Part shown: piece after piece, positions 36,993-46,987 of the stretch | How positions within the stretch are numbered: the first letter of the stretch is position 1 | How the letters are laid out: every line of letters begins with the position of its first letter | Assembly: GCF_000092045.1 (NCBI RefSeq) | Contig: NC_007761.1 | Location: 1,305,001-1,369,000 of the forward strand | Direction of reading: 5' to 3' | Origin: Rhizobium etli CFN 42 | GTDB taxonomy: Bacteria > Pseudomonadota > Alphaproteobacteria > Rhizobiales > Rhizobiaceae | Length of the DNA: 64,000 nt | Made by a program: the position numbers and the translations under genes | The notes under the pieces: generated by a model | What the model saw: the letters and a program-made list of their open reading frames with translations, nothing else | The model's database searches: none | What the model was told of the DNA's origin: nothing

Positions 36993-38401
36993 GCCGCTTC
37001 AGGGTTCTCTTCAAGTCCACCGCAGTCCGCCTATCGGCACTCTACATCCTGCTATTCGCCATTTGCGCCGCGACCCTCGTCTTCTATGTGACGGCGATGT
37101 CGGAACGGCTGCTGACCGGCCAGATCCGCGACGCCGTCCGGCAGGAGGTGGAGCAGGTGCAGCGCGCCTATGACACCGGCGGCATGAACCTTCTGCTGCG
37201 CACGATGGAGCGGCGCGCCCGTCAGCCGGGCGCCAATCTGTACATCATCGCCGGCCCCTCGGGCGATATTCTCGCCGGCAATGTCGCCTCGGTGCAGCCT
37301 GGTGTTTTCGAGGAGGTCGGCTGGACCTCGGCTCCCTTCGCCTATCAGCGTTATACAGACGGTGGTGGCGTCGAGCGCCGGCACAAGGCGATCGCCAACA
37401 TCTTCGTGCTCGACAACGGCTTGAGAATTCTGGTCGGCCGCGACCTCGGCGATCCCGAGCGCTTCCGCCTGCTGGTGCGCCAGGCGCTGATGGTGGCTTT
37501 GGCAATCATGGGGCTTGGCGCGATCATCATCTGGTTCGGCATCGGTCGCAACGCGCTGAAACGCATCGACCGCATGTCGGATGCGAGCAAGAAGATCATG
37601 GCAGGCGATCTGTCGCAGCGCCTGCCGGTCGGCGGATCCGGCGACGAGTTCGACCGGCTGTCGATGTCGCTGAACACCATGCTGGAACGTATCGAGAAGC
37701 TGAATGAAGGCTTGCGGCAGGTCTCCGACAACATCGCCCATGATCTCAAAACCCCGCTGACACGGCTGCGCAACAAGGCCGCCGACGCCCTCGATATGGC
37801 TGATGGCGATACGCGTCGCGCGGCGCTGGAAGGCATTATTTCCGAATCGGATCAGCTGATCCGCACCTTCAACGCCCTATTGATGATCTCCCGCGTCGAG
37901 GCCGGATCGGTTGCGGCGGAGATGTCGCCGGTGGAGCTTTCGGCCATCGTTTCCGACAGTGCCGAGCTTTACGAACCGGCGGCGGAGGAGGCCGGTCTCA
38001 GCCTCAGCGCCAGCGTCGAGCCGGGCATCGAGGTACAGGGCAATCGCGAGCTGATTGGCCAAGCGATCTTCAATCTGCTCGACAATGCGATCAAATATTC
38101 CTCCGATACGCAAGGGGCGGACGAAGTGTTGCTCAAGCTTGCCCGCCATCCGGACGGCATTTGCCTGTCTGTGGCCGATCATGGGCCTGGTGTTCCGGCC
38201 GACAGGCGCGAGGATGTGGTGAAGCGCTTCGTTCGCCTCGACGAAAGCCGTTCAAAGCCAGGTACGGGACTCGGGCTTTCTCTGGTGGAAGCGGTGATGG
38301 AGCTGCATAACGGACGACTGGAACTCTCCGACACCAATCCCGACAAGCCCGAACAGCGCGGACTGACTGTCAGCATGATCTTTCCGGCCGAGGCTGCCTG
38401 A
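36989..38401 (+). CDS. Sensor histidine kinase, EnvZ-like
   Basis: A 470-residue inner-membrane kinase, partner of the preceding regulator. TM helices lie at about 15-36 and 165-188 with a periplasmic loop of about 125 residues between. HAMP at about 188-240, phospho-acceptor His251 in NIAHDLKTPLTRL, and the ATPase domain with NLLDNAIKYS, DHGPGVPADRRED and GTGLGLSLVEAV. The signal is unknown. The ATGA overlap with the regulator gene shows coupled translation. It is followed by glnE after 134 bases. Confidence 0.9.
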   Translation: MSRFRVLFKSTAVRLSALYILLFAICAATLVFYVTAMSERLLTGQIRDAVRQEVEQVQRAYDTGGMNLLLRTMERRARQPGANLYIIAGPSGDILAGNVASVQPGVFEEVGWTSAPFAYQRYTDGGGVERRHKAIANIFVLDNGLRILVGRDLGDPERFRLLVRQALMVALAIMGLGAIIIWFGIGRNALKRIDRMSDASKKIMAGDLSQRLPVGGSGDEFDRLSMSLNTMLERIEKLNEGLRQVSDNIAHDLKTPLTRLRNKAADALDMADGDTRRAALEGIISESDQLIRTFNALLMISRVEAGSVAAEMSPVELSAIVSDSAELYEPAAEEAGLSLSASVEPGIEVQGNRELIGQAIFNLLDNAIKYSSDTQGADEVLLKLARHPDGICLSVADHGPGVPADRREDVVKRFVRLDESRSKPGTGLGLSLVEAVMELHNGRLELSDTNPDKPEQRGLTVSMIFPAEAA

Positions 38402-38535
38402 AGGTCTTATCCGAATTGCGATGGGTTGAATCGCGTATGGCGGTTTTTCGCCAAGACACTAAGTTACCTCCGAACGAAGGCGGCGACCCACATCCCAGAT
38501 CATCGCCAGGTTTTTTGCAGAGCCAGGGAGAGCGC

Positions 38536-41493
38536 ATGCTGACGAAATCGACGCATGGCCTGAAGGATGTCGCCGAAGGGCTGCTGCGTCCGCTGAGCCA
38601 GACGGAGCTGAAGCTGGCGATGACCGATCTGCAGGAGGCGGGCAAAAGCGAGCCGTCAGTTGCGGCAATGCTGAAGACGGAAGGGCGGGTGCGCGATTTC
38701 ATCGCCGCCGCGCTGACGCTGTCGCCCTTCCTGCGCGAAATTGTCAATCTGGACCCGGCCGTCCTCGCCGGCGCCATCAACGAACCGCTGGAGCCGCAGA
38801 TCGAACCGCTGATCGCCGAAGCGCGGGGCTGCTGGCGGCCGGACGGCGAGGGAACCGCACCGACTGAATCCGTGGTGATGAGCAGGCTGCGCATCATCAA
38901 GCGCAAGGTGGCTTTCCTCGTCGCGCTCGCCGATCTCTCCCGCATTTTCGACAGCCGGACGACAACGGCCTGGCTGAGCGCGCTTGCCGAAGCTTCGGTC
39001 GCGGCTGCGATCGATCATCTGCTGCTCGCGGCCCACGAGGGGGGGAAACTCAGGCTGCACGATCCGGCGAATCCAAGTGAGGGCTCGGGCCTGATCGTGC
39101 TCGGCATGGGCAAGCTCGGCGCGTGTGAGCTCAACTATTCTTCCGATATCGATCTCGTCGTCTTCTTCGACGAACAGGCCGGCATCGTGCCCGACCCGGG
39201 TGATGCGATCGACGTCTATCCGAGGATGATGCGCCGGCTGGTGCGCATCCTGCAGGAGCGCACGGCGGACGGCTACGTCTTCCGCACTGATCTGAGATTG
39301 CGGCCCGATCCCGGCTCGACGCCGCTGGCGATCCCGGTCGATGCGGCGATGATCTATTATGAGGGCAGGGGTCAGAACTGGGAGCGGGCGGCCTTCATCA
39401 AGGCGCGCGCCGTCGCCGGAGACCTGGCGGCCGGCGGGGAATTCCTGCGCGGGCTGTCGCCCTTTGTCTTCCGCAAATATCTCGATTACGCGGCGATCGC
39501 CGATATCCATTCCATCAAGCGGCAGATCCATGCGCATAAGGGGCACGGCGCGATCGCGGTCAAGGGTCATAATGTCAAGCTAGGCCGCGGCGGCATCCGC
39601 GAGATCGAATTCTTCGTCCAGACGCAGCAGCTGATCGCCGGCGGCCGTATGCCGGCGTTGCGCGGCCGGGCGACGGAGGAGACACTCCGAGAACTCACCA
39701 CGGCGAAATGGATCGATGCGCAGACCCGCGACGAACTGACGGAGGCCTATTGGTTCCTGCGTGACGTCGAGCATCGCATCCAGATGGTGCGCGACGAGCA
39801 GACCCACCTTCTGCCGGAGACCGATGCCGATCTGAAGCGCATCGCCTTCATGATGGGCTTTTCCGACACGCCGAGCTTTTCCGAAAGGCTGGTCGGCGTG
39901 CTGAAGACGGTCGAGCGGCGTTATGCTCGCCTCTTTGAGCAGGAGAGCAAGCTTTCCACCGAAACCGGGAACCTCGTCTTCACCGGCCAGGGCGATGACC
40001 CGGACACGCTGGAGACGCTGAAGAGGCTTGGTTTCACCAGGCCATCCGACATTTCCCGCATCATTCGCACCTGGCACTACGGCCGCTATCGCGCCACGCA
40101 ATCGGTGGAGGCGCGTGAAAGGCTGACGGAGTTGACGCCGGAGCTTCTGCGGGTCTTCGGTGAAAGCCGGCGTGCCGATGAGGCGCTGCTGCGCTTCGAC
40201 AGTTTTATTTCGGGCCTTCCGGCCGGCATCCAGCTCTTCTCGCTGCTCGGCAGCAATCCGGCACTTCTGTCGCTGATCGTCAACATCATGTCCTCGGCGC
40301 CCCGCCTGGCTGAGGTGATCGCCGCCAAGCCACATGTTTTCGACGGCATGCTCGATCCCGGCCTGATGGCCGAGCTGCCGACGCGCGATTACCTCGGCGA
40401 GCGCCTGAAGGGCTCTCTTGCCCAAGCGCGCCACTATGAGGAAGTGCTCGACCGCCTGCGCATCTTCGCCGCCGAACAGCGCTTCCTGATCGGTGTCCGC
40501 CTGCTCACCGGCGCGATCAACGGCGCAATGGCCGCCCGCGCCTTCACCCATCTCGCCGATCTCATCATCGCGGCCGCTCTCGATGCCGTGGTGAGCGAGA
40601 TGCGGGCCGCGCATGGCAATTATCCCGGTGGCCGTATCGCGATATCAGGCATGGGCAAGCTCGGCAGCTTCGAGCTGACGGCAGGTTCCGACATCGATCT
40701 GATCCTGCTCTATGATTACGACGACGCGGCTTCCGAATCCGATGGGCCGAAGCCGCTCGATGCGACGCGCTATTTCACCCGCATCACCCAGCGGCTGATC
40801 GCTGCCCTATCGGCGCCGACCGCCGAGGGTGTGCTTTATCAGGTCGACATGCGGCTGCGTCCGTCCGGCAACAAGGGTCCGGTCGCCACCCGCATCAATG
40901 CCTTCGGCAAGTATCAGCGGGAGGAGGCCTGGACCTGGGAGCATATGGCGCTCAGCCGCGCCCGGCTGATTTCAGGCGATGACAGCCTGATCGCTGAGGC
41001 GGAGCATATTGTCAATGAGGTGCTGACGGCCGATCGCGACATCGCCAAGGTGGCGCACGACGTTGCCGAGATGCGCGAACTGATCGACAAGGAAAAGCCG
41101 CCATCGGGCCCCTGGGACTTGAAGCAGATCCCCGGCGGCGTCATCGATCTCGAATTCATCGCCCAGTATCTGGCGTTGATCGCGCCAAGCAGGGGCGTCG
41201 GCATTGCCGTGAACGGCAAGAGCACCGGCGAGGCTCTCAAGCTCTTGGGCGACCGCCTGATGGCACCTGCCGATCTCGACATATGCCTCGAAGCCTTCGC
41301 GCTCTACACCAGCCTCTCGCAGCTGATCCGACTCTGCATCGAGAGCGAGTTCGACCCGAACGACGCGCCCGCCGGCCTCGTCGAGCTCGTCTGCCGCGCC
41401 GGCGACTGCCCTGACATCAGGACCCTGGAGGGAGAGGTGAGGCGGCTTTCGAAAGCGGTGAGAAAGATATTCGCCCGTACAGTGAAGGCCTAG
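38536..41493 (+). CDS. glnE: Bifunctional glutamine synthetase adenylyltransferase/deadenylyltransferase GlnE
   Basis: A 985-residue cytoplasmic enzyme that adenylylates and deadenylylates glutamine synthetase according to PII state and glutamine. It has two nucleotidyltransferase halves: the N-terminal deadenylylase with SSDIDLVVFFDE at about residue 200, and the C-terminal adenylylase with GSDIDLILLYDYD at about residue 720, linked by helical bundles. The start MLTKSTHGLKD has GGGAGA upstream and gives the usual family length; a 40-codon extension to 38416 is unlikely. The stop codon TAG is part of the inserted MITE-like element, so the native 3' end may have been trimmed. Confidence 0.95.
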   Translation: MLTKSTHGLKDVAEGLLRPLSQTELKLAMTDLQEAGKSEPSVAAMLKTEGRVRDFIAAALTLSPFLREIVNLDPAVLAGAINEPLEPQIEPLIAEARGCWRPDGEGTAPTESVVMSRLRIIKRKVAFLVALADLSRIFDSRTTTAWLSALAEASVAAAIDHLLLAAHEGGKLRLHDPANPSEGSGLIVLGMGKLGACELNYSSDIDLVVFFDEQAGIVPDPGDAIDVYPRMMRRLVRILQERTADGYVFRTDLRLRPDPGSTPLAIPVDAAMIYYEGRGQNWERAAFIKARAVAGDLAAGGEFLRGLSPFVFRKYLDYAAIADIHSIKRQIHAHKGHGAIAVKGHNVKLGRGGIREIEFFVQTQQLIAGGRMPALRGRATEETLRELTTAKWIDAQTRDELTEAYWFLRDVEHRIQMVRDEQTHLLPETDADLKRIAFMMGFSDTPSFSERLVGVLKTVERRYARLFEQESKLSTETGNLVFTGQGDDPDTLETLKRLGFTRPSDISRIIRTWHYGRYRATQSVEARERLTELTPELLRVFGESRRADEALLRFDSFISGLPAGIQLFSLLGSNPALLSLIVNIMSSAPRLAEVIAAKPHVFDGMLDPGLMAELPTRDYLGERLKGSLAQARHYEEVLDRLRIFAAEQRFLIGVRLLTGAINGAMAARAFTHLADLIIAAALDAVVSEMRAAHGNYPGGRIAISGMGKLGSFELTAGSDIDLILLYDYDDAASESDGPKPLDATRYFTRITQRLIAALSAPTAEGVLYQVDMRLRPSGNKGPVATRINAFGKYQREEAWTWEHMALSRARLISGDDSLIAEAEHIVNEVLTADRDIAKVAHDVAEMRELIDKEKPPSGPWDLKQIPGGVIDLEFIAQYLALIAPSRGVGIAVNGKSTGEALKLLGDRLMAPADLDICLEAFALYTSLSQLIRLCIESEFDPNDAPAGLVELVCRAGDCPDIRTLEGEVRRLSKAVRKIFARTVKA

Positions 41494-41847
41494 AGCCTTT
41501 CCGGGTTAGCTTGAATCATTCTGCCGGAGCAGGTTTTCGTCAGGGCAGAGGCGATTGGCGACGGGCATACCCCAAGGTACGTCCGAGCCGATCGCCTCTG
41601 ATCCTGGCGGAAAGATGCCCGGCCCACCGGCCGCACCGCTTCGCCACGGCGAAGCGACAAGTGCGTCCGGCGATTCCAAAGTCTTGCAGATTTGCCATGC
41701 AAATCTGCGGGAGGGTTGGCTGAAACGGGCCGTCTGCTCGACCGACCGGCTTGGCCGTAGAGCTGGGCTACGACGCGCGCCAGCCGGTCGACCATCCGAC
41801 TCCGTTTGAGCCAACAGAATGCTTCAATCTAACCAGGAAAGGCTCTA
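41491..41847. mobile_element. MITE-like element with 33-bp terminal inverted repeats
   Basis: A 357-base element. The first 33 bases (41491-41523) and the reverse complement of the last 33 (41815-41847) agree at 30 of 33 positions, and both ends begin TA, consistent with a TA target as for IS630/mariner-type transposases. No transposase is encoded; short internal frames are not coding. The interior is strongly structured, with a 10-bp hairpin GCAGATTTGC/GCAAATCTGC (41686-41708) and a longer dyad (CAGAGGCGATTGG with CCGATCGCCTCTG). It sits exactly between convergent glnE and pleC, and its TA ends provide both stop codons (TAG). It may act as a bidirectional terminator. Confidence 0.8.
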
Positions 41848-44148
41848 AGCATCATCCGGAATTCGCAACGAGATCACCGTGCCCACAGCTTCGCGGGACC
41901 GGATCTTCATGCGCCCGCCATGCAGCGAAGTCAGCGACCGGGAGATGGCAAGCCCGAGGCCGGAGCCGCCCTTGCTCTTGGCGTATTGGCTCTGCACCTG
42001 TTCGAACGGTTGGCCGATTTTAGACAGCGCCGAGCGTGGGATGCCGATGCCGGTATCGGCGATGGTGACGAAGACGGCGCCGTCGACACGGCGTGTGCGC
42101 ACAGCGATGCGGCCGCCATCGTCTGTGAACTTCACCGCATTGGAGAGCAGGTTGAGCAGCACCTGTTTCATCGCCCGCCGGTCCGCGGTCAGCGTCAGGC
42201 CCGACGAGATGCGCTGCTCGATGACGATGTTCTTTTCGGCCGCCGGGATGGCGGTGAAACGCAGGCTTTCCTCGATCAGCGGCACGAGATCGATGCGCTC
42301 GCGGTGCAGCTTCAGGTGGCCCGCCTCGATTTTTGACATGTCGAGAATGTCATTGATGACGTTGAGCAGATGTTTGCCGCTGTCATGGATATCCCGGGCA
42401 TATTCGTCGTATTTCAGCGAGCCGAGCGGCCCGAACATCTGGTTCTGCAGGATTTCCGAGAAGCCGAGGATGGCATTGAGCGGGGTGCGCAGCTCATGCG
42501 ACATGTTGGCGAGGAATTCCGACTTCGCCTTGTTGGCGGCCTCGGCGCGTTCCTTTTCCGCCTGATAGTTGGCGTTGGCCGTCGAAAGCTCGGCTTTCTG
42601 GAGCTCCAGCGTCTGACGTGAGGCGGAGAGGTCGCCGATCGTCGCCATGAGCCGGCGTTCGGATTCGCGGAGCCGCTCCTGATGACGTTTCATCAGCGTA
42701 ATATCGGTGCCGACCGAGACCCTGCCGCCATCGCGCGTGCGCCGTTCATTGATCTGCAGCCAGCGCTCGTCGGCAAGCTGCACCTCGGTCGTGCGCCCCG
42801 ACCCGTCGGCATCGGCGACCCGCCGCTCGATGACCGGGCGGGCGGCGGCGGCATTGACGATCGATCGTTCGGTGCCGGGCACCAGCACGCTGTCCGGCAG
42901 GCCGTAGGCTTCCTGGAAATGCGTGTTGCACATGACGAGCCGGTCGTTCTTGTCCCAGAGCACGAAGGCTTCGGAGGTGCATTCGATGGCGTCGGCGAGC
43001 CGCTGGTCGGCTTCGGCATAGCGCTGGGCGAGGCGATGCTGCTCGGTCACGTCCATGGCGATGCCGATCAGGTGCATGCGGCCGGAATTGCTGCGGATCA
43101 CCTGGGCGCGGGCGCGCATCCAGACATAGTGGCCGCCGGCATGGCGCATGCGGAAGATCTGGTCGACTTGGCCGGAATGGCCGTTGGCGATGGCGCGCGC
43201 GATTTCGTAGAGACCGCCGTCATCCGGATGCATCAGCCGAGCGGCTTCGCCGAAACCCAGCGTCTTGTCGGAACCCGGCAGGCCGAGCATGTCGTACATC
43301 GAGCGCGACCAGAAGAATTCGCGGTTCTCGAAATCGAAATCCCAGAGGCCGCAGCGGCCACGCGATAGCGCCGTCTCGACGCGCAGGTTCGATTCCAGGA
43401 AGATATCGTCGGCGTCGCGGGCGCGCTTCACCTGGGTGTAATAGGCGTAGAGGATGACGAGCAGGATCGAGGATATGCCGGCAAACAGCGTGACGTTGAG
43501 CGCCAGTTCCTCGCGCCAGACCTGGCTGATCTCCTCGAGCGAGGTGGCGGCGACGATATAGCCGCCGGCATTGCCCATTAAGGTGATCTCGGCATAGTGC
43601 GGCACGCCGCCGATCGTGGTTTCGATAACGCCGGCACGATCGCCGAAACGCCGGATTGCCGAGACCTCCGGGAAGAAATCGCCGACATTGCTGCCGACAT
43701 GCGAAAGCCCTGCGGTCGTGGCGGCGAAAACCTTGCCGCTGGCCTGCACCAGCAGCACGAAAGCGCCACTGTCCAGCCGGTCCTGCGGCAGGTATTTGGC
43801 GAGGCGGGTCTGCGCTTGGCCGATATCGCCGCTGTCGAAGATCTGGGACGCATCGGCAAACACCGCCGAGGCAGTCGCCGCCGAGAGCGCTGTGGCATGG
43901 CGGGCGGAAGCCTCCAGCCGGGCATACTCATTCATCATGCCGAAGAAATGCGAGGCGGCGACGACGGAGAGGAAGGCAACGATCAGCGCCGGAATGGTGC
44001 GCTTCAAGATGAGCTCCGCCTTCGGCAGATGACGCAGAAGCGGTTCCGATGCCGCATGACCGGAAAGGCTGTTTCGCCAGGCCTTCAGCCCGTCAAAATC
44101 GACACGCAGCCGTCCTCCGGCCACGGTTGCCCGCCGCACGTCCATCAT
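41845..44148 (-). CDS. pleC: PleC-type PAS sensor histidine kinase
   Basis: A 767-residue polar cell-cycle kinase/phosphatase, by family acting on DivK. TM helices lie at about 51-71 and 222-242 with a periplasmic sensor between, then two PAS segments (about 260-385 and 385-490), a coiled coil, phospho-acceptor His551 (ANMSHELRTPLNAILGF) and an ATPase domain with NLLSNAVKF, DTGIGIP and GSGLGLAIS. In S. meliloti pleC is adjacent to glnE, as here. Its last codon is followed by a TAG made by the right end of the MITE-like element. Confidence 0.85.
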   Translation of the reverse strand: MMDVRRATVAGGRLRVDFDGLKAWRNSLSGHAASEPLLRHLPKAELILKRTIPALIVAFLSVVAASHFFGMMNEYARLEASARHATALSAATASAVFADASQIFDSGDIGQAQTRLAKYLPQDRLDSGAFVLLVQASGKVFAATTAGLSHVGSNVGDFFPEVSAIRRFGDRAGVIETTIGGVPHYAEITLMGNAGGYIVAATSLEEISQVWREELALNVTLFAGISSILLVILYAYYTQVKRARDADDIFLESNLRVETALSRGRCGLWDFDFENREFFWSRSMYDMLGLPGSDKTLGFGEAARLMHPDDGGLYEIARAIANGHSGQVDQIFRMRHAGGHYVWMRARAQVIRSNSGRMHLIGIAMDVTEQHRLAQRYAEADQRLADAIECTSEAFVLWDKNDRLVMCNTHFQEAYGLPDSVLVPGTERSIVNAAAARPVIERRVADADGSGRTTEVQLADERWLQINERRTRDGGRVSVGTDITLMKRHQERLRESERRLMATIGDLSASRQTLELQKAELSTANANYQAEKERAEAANKAKSEFLANMSHELRTPLNAILGFSEILQNQMFGPLGSLKYDEYARDIHDSGKHLLNVINDILDMSKIEAGHLKLHRERIDLVPLIEESLRFTAIPAAEKNIVIEQRISSGLTLTADRRAMKQVLLNLLSNAVKFTDDGGRIAVRTRRVDGAVFVTIADTGIGIPRSALSKIGQPFEQVQSQYAKSKGGSGLGLAISRSLTSLHGGRMKIRSREAVGTVISLRIPDDA

Positions 44149-44204
44149 CTCTTCGCCTTGTCCCTCGTGTGATTCGCGCGCCGCTCGCTCGAACCTGACC
44201 TAGA

Positions 44205-44220
44205 GAATCACGGGTGATTC
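44205..44220. promoter_or_regulatory. Inverted repeat upstream of pleC
   Basis: GAATCAC-GG-GTGATTC, a perfect 7-bp dyad, about 57-72 bases ahead of the pleC start. It could be an operator for a pleC regulator or a fortuitous dyad. No CtrA-type full site (TTAA-N7-TTAA) is visible next to it. Confidence 0.35.
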
Positions 44221-44338
44221 GCCTTGTCCAGAGGCAAAGGTAAAAATCCGTTAACTATTTATATTTCTGAATTTTTCTGCGATTCGAATCGCCGGGTCGG
44301 CCGACCGCCACATCTTGCGCGGCGGCCGCTTCCGCAAA

Positions 44339-46987
44339 TTACCCTTTAAGCGTGCGCTCCACGATATCGCGTACATCAGTGGAAAGGTTAGGCGCCTGTT
44401 CGATCCTGCTCAGTGCGGCGCGGGCGTGATCGGCGCGCGTCGGCTCCAGCGAGCGCCAGGAGCGCATCGAGGTCAGAATGCGGGCGGCAAGCTGCGGGTT
44501 GCGCTCGTCGATTTCGAGAATTTCGCCCGCGAGGAAACGATAGCCTTCGCCGTCGGCACGGCCGAAGCCGGTCGGATTGGCAAAGGCGAAGGTGCCGACC
44601 AGCGCCCGCATTCTGTTCGGATTGGTCCGCTTGAAAAGCGAATTCTCCATGAGGGCACGCACCCGTTCCAGGGTCTTGGCGCCTGGGATGCCGGCCTGAA
44701 TCGAGAACCATTTGTCGATGACGAGCGCGTTTTCTGCGAAGCGGTCGCGGAAGGCGGTCAGCGCCTCACCCGTCTCCGCAGTCTCGGGAAAATGATGGAC
44801 GAGAAGCGTCAACGCATGGCTGAGATCGGTCATATTGTTGGCCGCGTCGAAGGCGGCCTTGGCGCGAACCGGCGTCTGCTCGGCATAGGAGAGGTAGGTG
44901 AGGGCGCTATTGCGTAGCGCGCGCAAGCCGGCGCTTTTGGCATCCGGGCTGAAATTGCCTGATGTCGTCATCGATGCGTAGAGGCCGGCAAAGATGCTCT
45001 TTCCGGCATCGGCGATCTGTTTCAGGATCGCCTGCCGGCCGGCATGGATGGCGTCGGGATCGTTATTGCTGCCGAGTTCGCGGGCAATATCGGATTCGCT
45101 CGGCAGTGCCAGCGCCTGGGCCCGGAAGGCGGGCTCGAGGCTCTCGTCGGCGGCAGCCGCAATCAGGGTCTCGACGAAGGTTGCCTCGCAGGCGGCAGGC
45201 TTGCCCTCACGCGCATCGCGGGCGGCTTTCAGAAGGTTCGGCAGCGCCAGATCGGTCAGCGCCTGCCAGCGGGCGAAATGATCCGTCTCATGACGGGCGA
45301 GATGGGCGAGATCGGCCGGGCTCTGATCGAAATGCAGGTTAATGGGCGCCGAGAAGCTGCGGTTGATTGAGACAACCGGGCGCGAGCCGATGCCGTGGAA
45401 TACCGCCGTCTGTGCGCGGTCGGTGAGGTGCAGCACCTCGCCGGCATATTCCGCGCCGGAAACCGAGCTCGGTTCGATCTTGCCGCCATTCTCGCCAAAG
45501 AGCGCGAGGCTGAGCGGAATATGCATCGGTTCCTTGATCGACTGGCCTGGAGTAGCAGGGATCATCTGTTCGAGCGACAGGGTGAAGGTGCCGGCTGCCG
45601 CATCATAGGCGCCTGATGCGGTGACGAGCGGCGTGCCGGCCTGATGATACCAGAGCGAGAATTGCGTGAGGTCGCGCCCGCTCGCATCCTCGAAGCATTT
45701 GACGAAATCCTCGATTATCACCGCCTGGCCGTCGTGACGGTCGAAATAGAGGTCCATGCCCTTCTTGAAACCGTCCCTGCCGAGCAGCGTCGCGATCATG
45801 CGCGTGACTTCGCTGCCCTTCTCGTAGACGGTCCTCGTGTAGAAATTGTTGATCTCGCGATATGTCGTCGGCCGCACCGGATGGGCGAGCGGGCCGCCAT
45901 CCTCTGGAAACTGCTCGGACTTCAGATGGCGCACATCGGCGATGCGCTTGACCGGGCGCGAGCGTTGATCGGAGGTAAATTCCTGGTCGCGATAGACCGT
46001 CAGACCTTCCTTGAGGCACAGCTGGAACCAGTCTCGGCAGGTGATGCGGTTGCCGGTCCAGTTGTGGAAATATTCGTGCGCGATCACCGTCTCGATATTG
46101 GCGTAGTCGGCGTCGGTCGCGGTCTCGGGATCGGCAAGGATGTACCTGTCGTTGAAGACGTTGAGGCCCTTGTTCTCCATCGCGCCCATGTTGAAGTCGG
46201 AGACGGCGACGATCATGAAGATGTCGAGGTCATATTCGCGCCCGAACCTCTCTTCGTCCCACTTCATCGAGCGTTTCAGCGCGTCCATGGCATAGGCTGC
46301 GCGCGGCTCCTTGCCGTGCTCGACATAGATTTTCAGCACCACGTCGCGGCCGGACGTGGTGGTGAACGTGTCTTCGACGACGCCGAGATCGCCGGCGACG
46401 AGGGCAAAGAGATAGCTCGGCTTCGGATGCGGATCGAACCAGGCGGCGAAATGCTTGCCGGGGCCGTAACCGGCGCCGCCGAGGAAGTTGCCATTTGACA
46501 AAAGCAGCGGGTTGGCGTCCTTGTCGGCGATGATGTTGACAGTGAACGGCGCAAGCACGTCGGGTCGGTCGGGGAAATAGGTGATGCGGCGGAAGCCTTC
46601 CGCCTCGCACTGCGTGCAGTAGATGCCGCCGGTGCGATAGAGGCCCATCAGCTGGGTATTGGCCTCGGGATTGATGATGGTCGTGATGGTCAGCTCGAAG
46701 GGAGCGCTCTCCGGGAGGTCGCGCACCGTCAGGCTTTCCGGCGTCGCGTCATAACGTGAAGGGTCGAGCTCGACTTGGTCGAACAGCAGCCCCGCCAGCG
46801 TCAGCTCGTCGCCGTCGAGCACGATCGGCGCCGTAATGTCGGCCCCCGGGCGACGATGAAAGATGAGCCGGGCTTCGACCTTTGTCTCGGTTGGATCGAG
46901 TTCGAATGTCAGGTCCACGCGTTCCAGGACGAAGTCGGTGGGACGGTAATCTGCCAGATGAATGACCTGGCCGGTATCTGTTCGCAT
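44339..46987 (-). CDS. pepN: Aminopeptidase N (PepN)
   Basis: An 882-residue M1-family zinc aminopeptidase. The substrate N-terminus recognition motif is GAMEN at 268-272, and the zinc site HEYFH (His304, His308) with Glu327 in WFQLCLKEG is complete. The long C-terminal helical domain of about 400 residues is full length for the family (about 880). Cytoplasmic, broad specificity for peptide degradation. GGAAA stands ahead of the ATG. It is separated from pleC by about 190 bases. Confidence 0.95.
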   Translation of the reverse strand: MRTDTGQVIHLADYRPTDFVLERVDLTFELDPTETKVEARLIFHRRPGADITAPIVLDGDELTLAGLLFDQVELDPSRYDATPESLTVRDLPESAPFELTITTIINPEANTQLMGLYRTGGIYCTQCEAEGFRRITYFPDRPDVLAPFTVNIIADKDANPLLLSNGNFLGGAGYGPGKHFAAWFDPHPKPSYLFALVAGDLGVVEDTFTTTSGRDVVLKIYVEHGKEPRAAYAMDALKRSMKWDEERFGREYDLDIFMIVAVSDFNMGAMENKGLNVFNDRYILADPETATDADYANIETVIAHEYFHNWTGNRITCRDWFQLCLKEGLTVYRDQEFTSDQRSRPVKRIADVRHLKSEQFPEDGGPLAHPVRPTTYREINNFYTRTVYEKGSEVTRMIATLLGRDGFKKGMDLYFDRHDGQAVIIEDFVKCFEDASGRDLTQFSLWYHQAGTPLVTASGAYDAAAGTFTLSLEQMIPATPGQSIKEPMHIPLSLALFGENGGKIEPSSVSGAEYAGEVLHLTDRAQTAVFHGIGSRPVVSINRSFSAPINLHFDQSPADLAHLARHETDHFARWQALTDLALPNLLKAARDAREGKPAACEATFVETLIAAAADESLEPAFRAQALALPSESDIARELGSNNDPDAIHAGRQAILKQIADAGKSIFAGLYASMTTSGNFSPDAKSAGLRALRNSALTYLSYAEQTPVRAKAAFDAANNMTDLSHALTLLVHHFPETAETGEALTAFRDRFAENALVIDKWFSIQAGIPGAKTLERVRALMENSLFKRTNPNRMRALVGTFAFANPTGFGRADGEGYRFLAGEILEIDERNPQLAARILTSMRSWRSLEPTRADHARAALSRIEQAPNLSTDVRDIVERTLKG

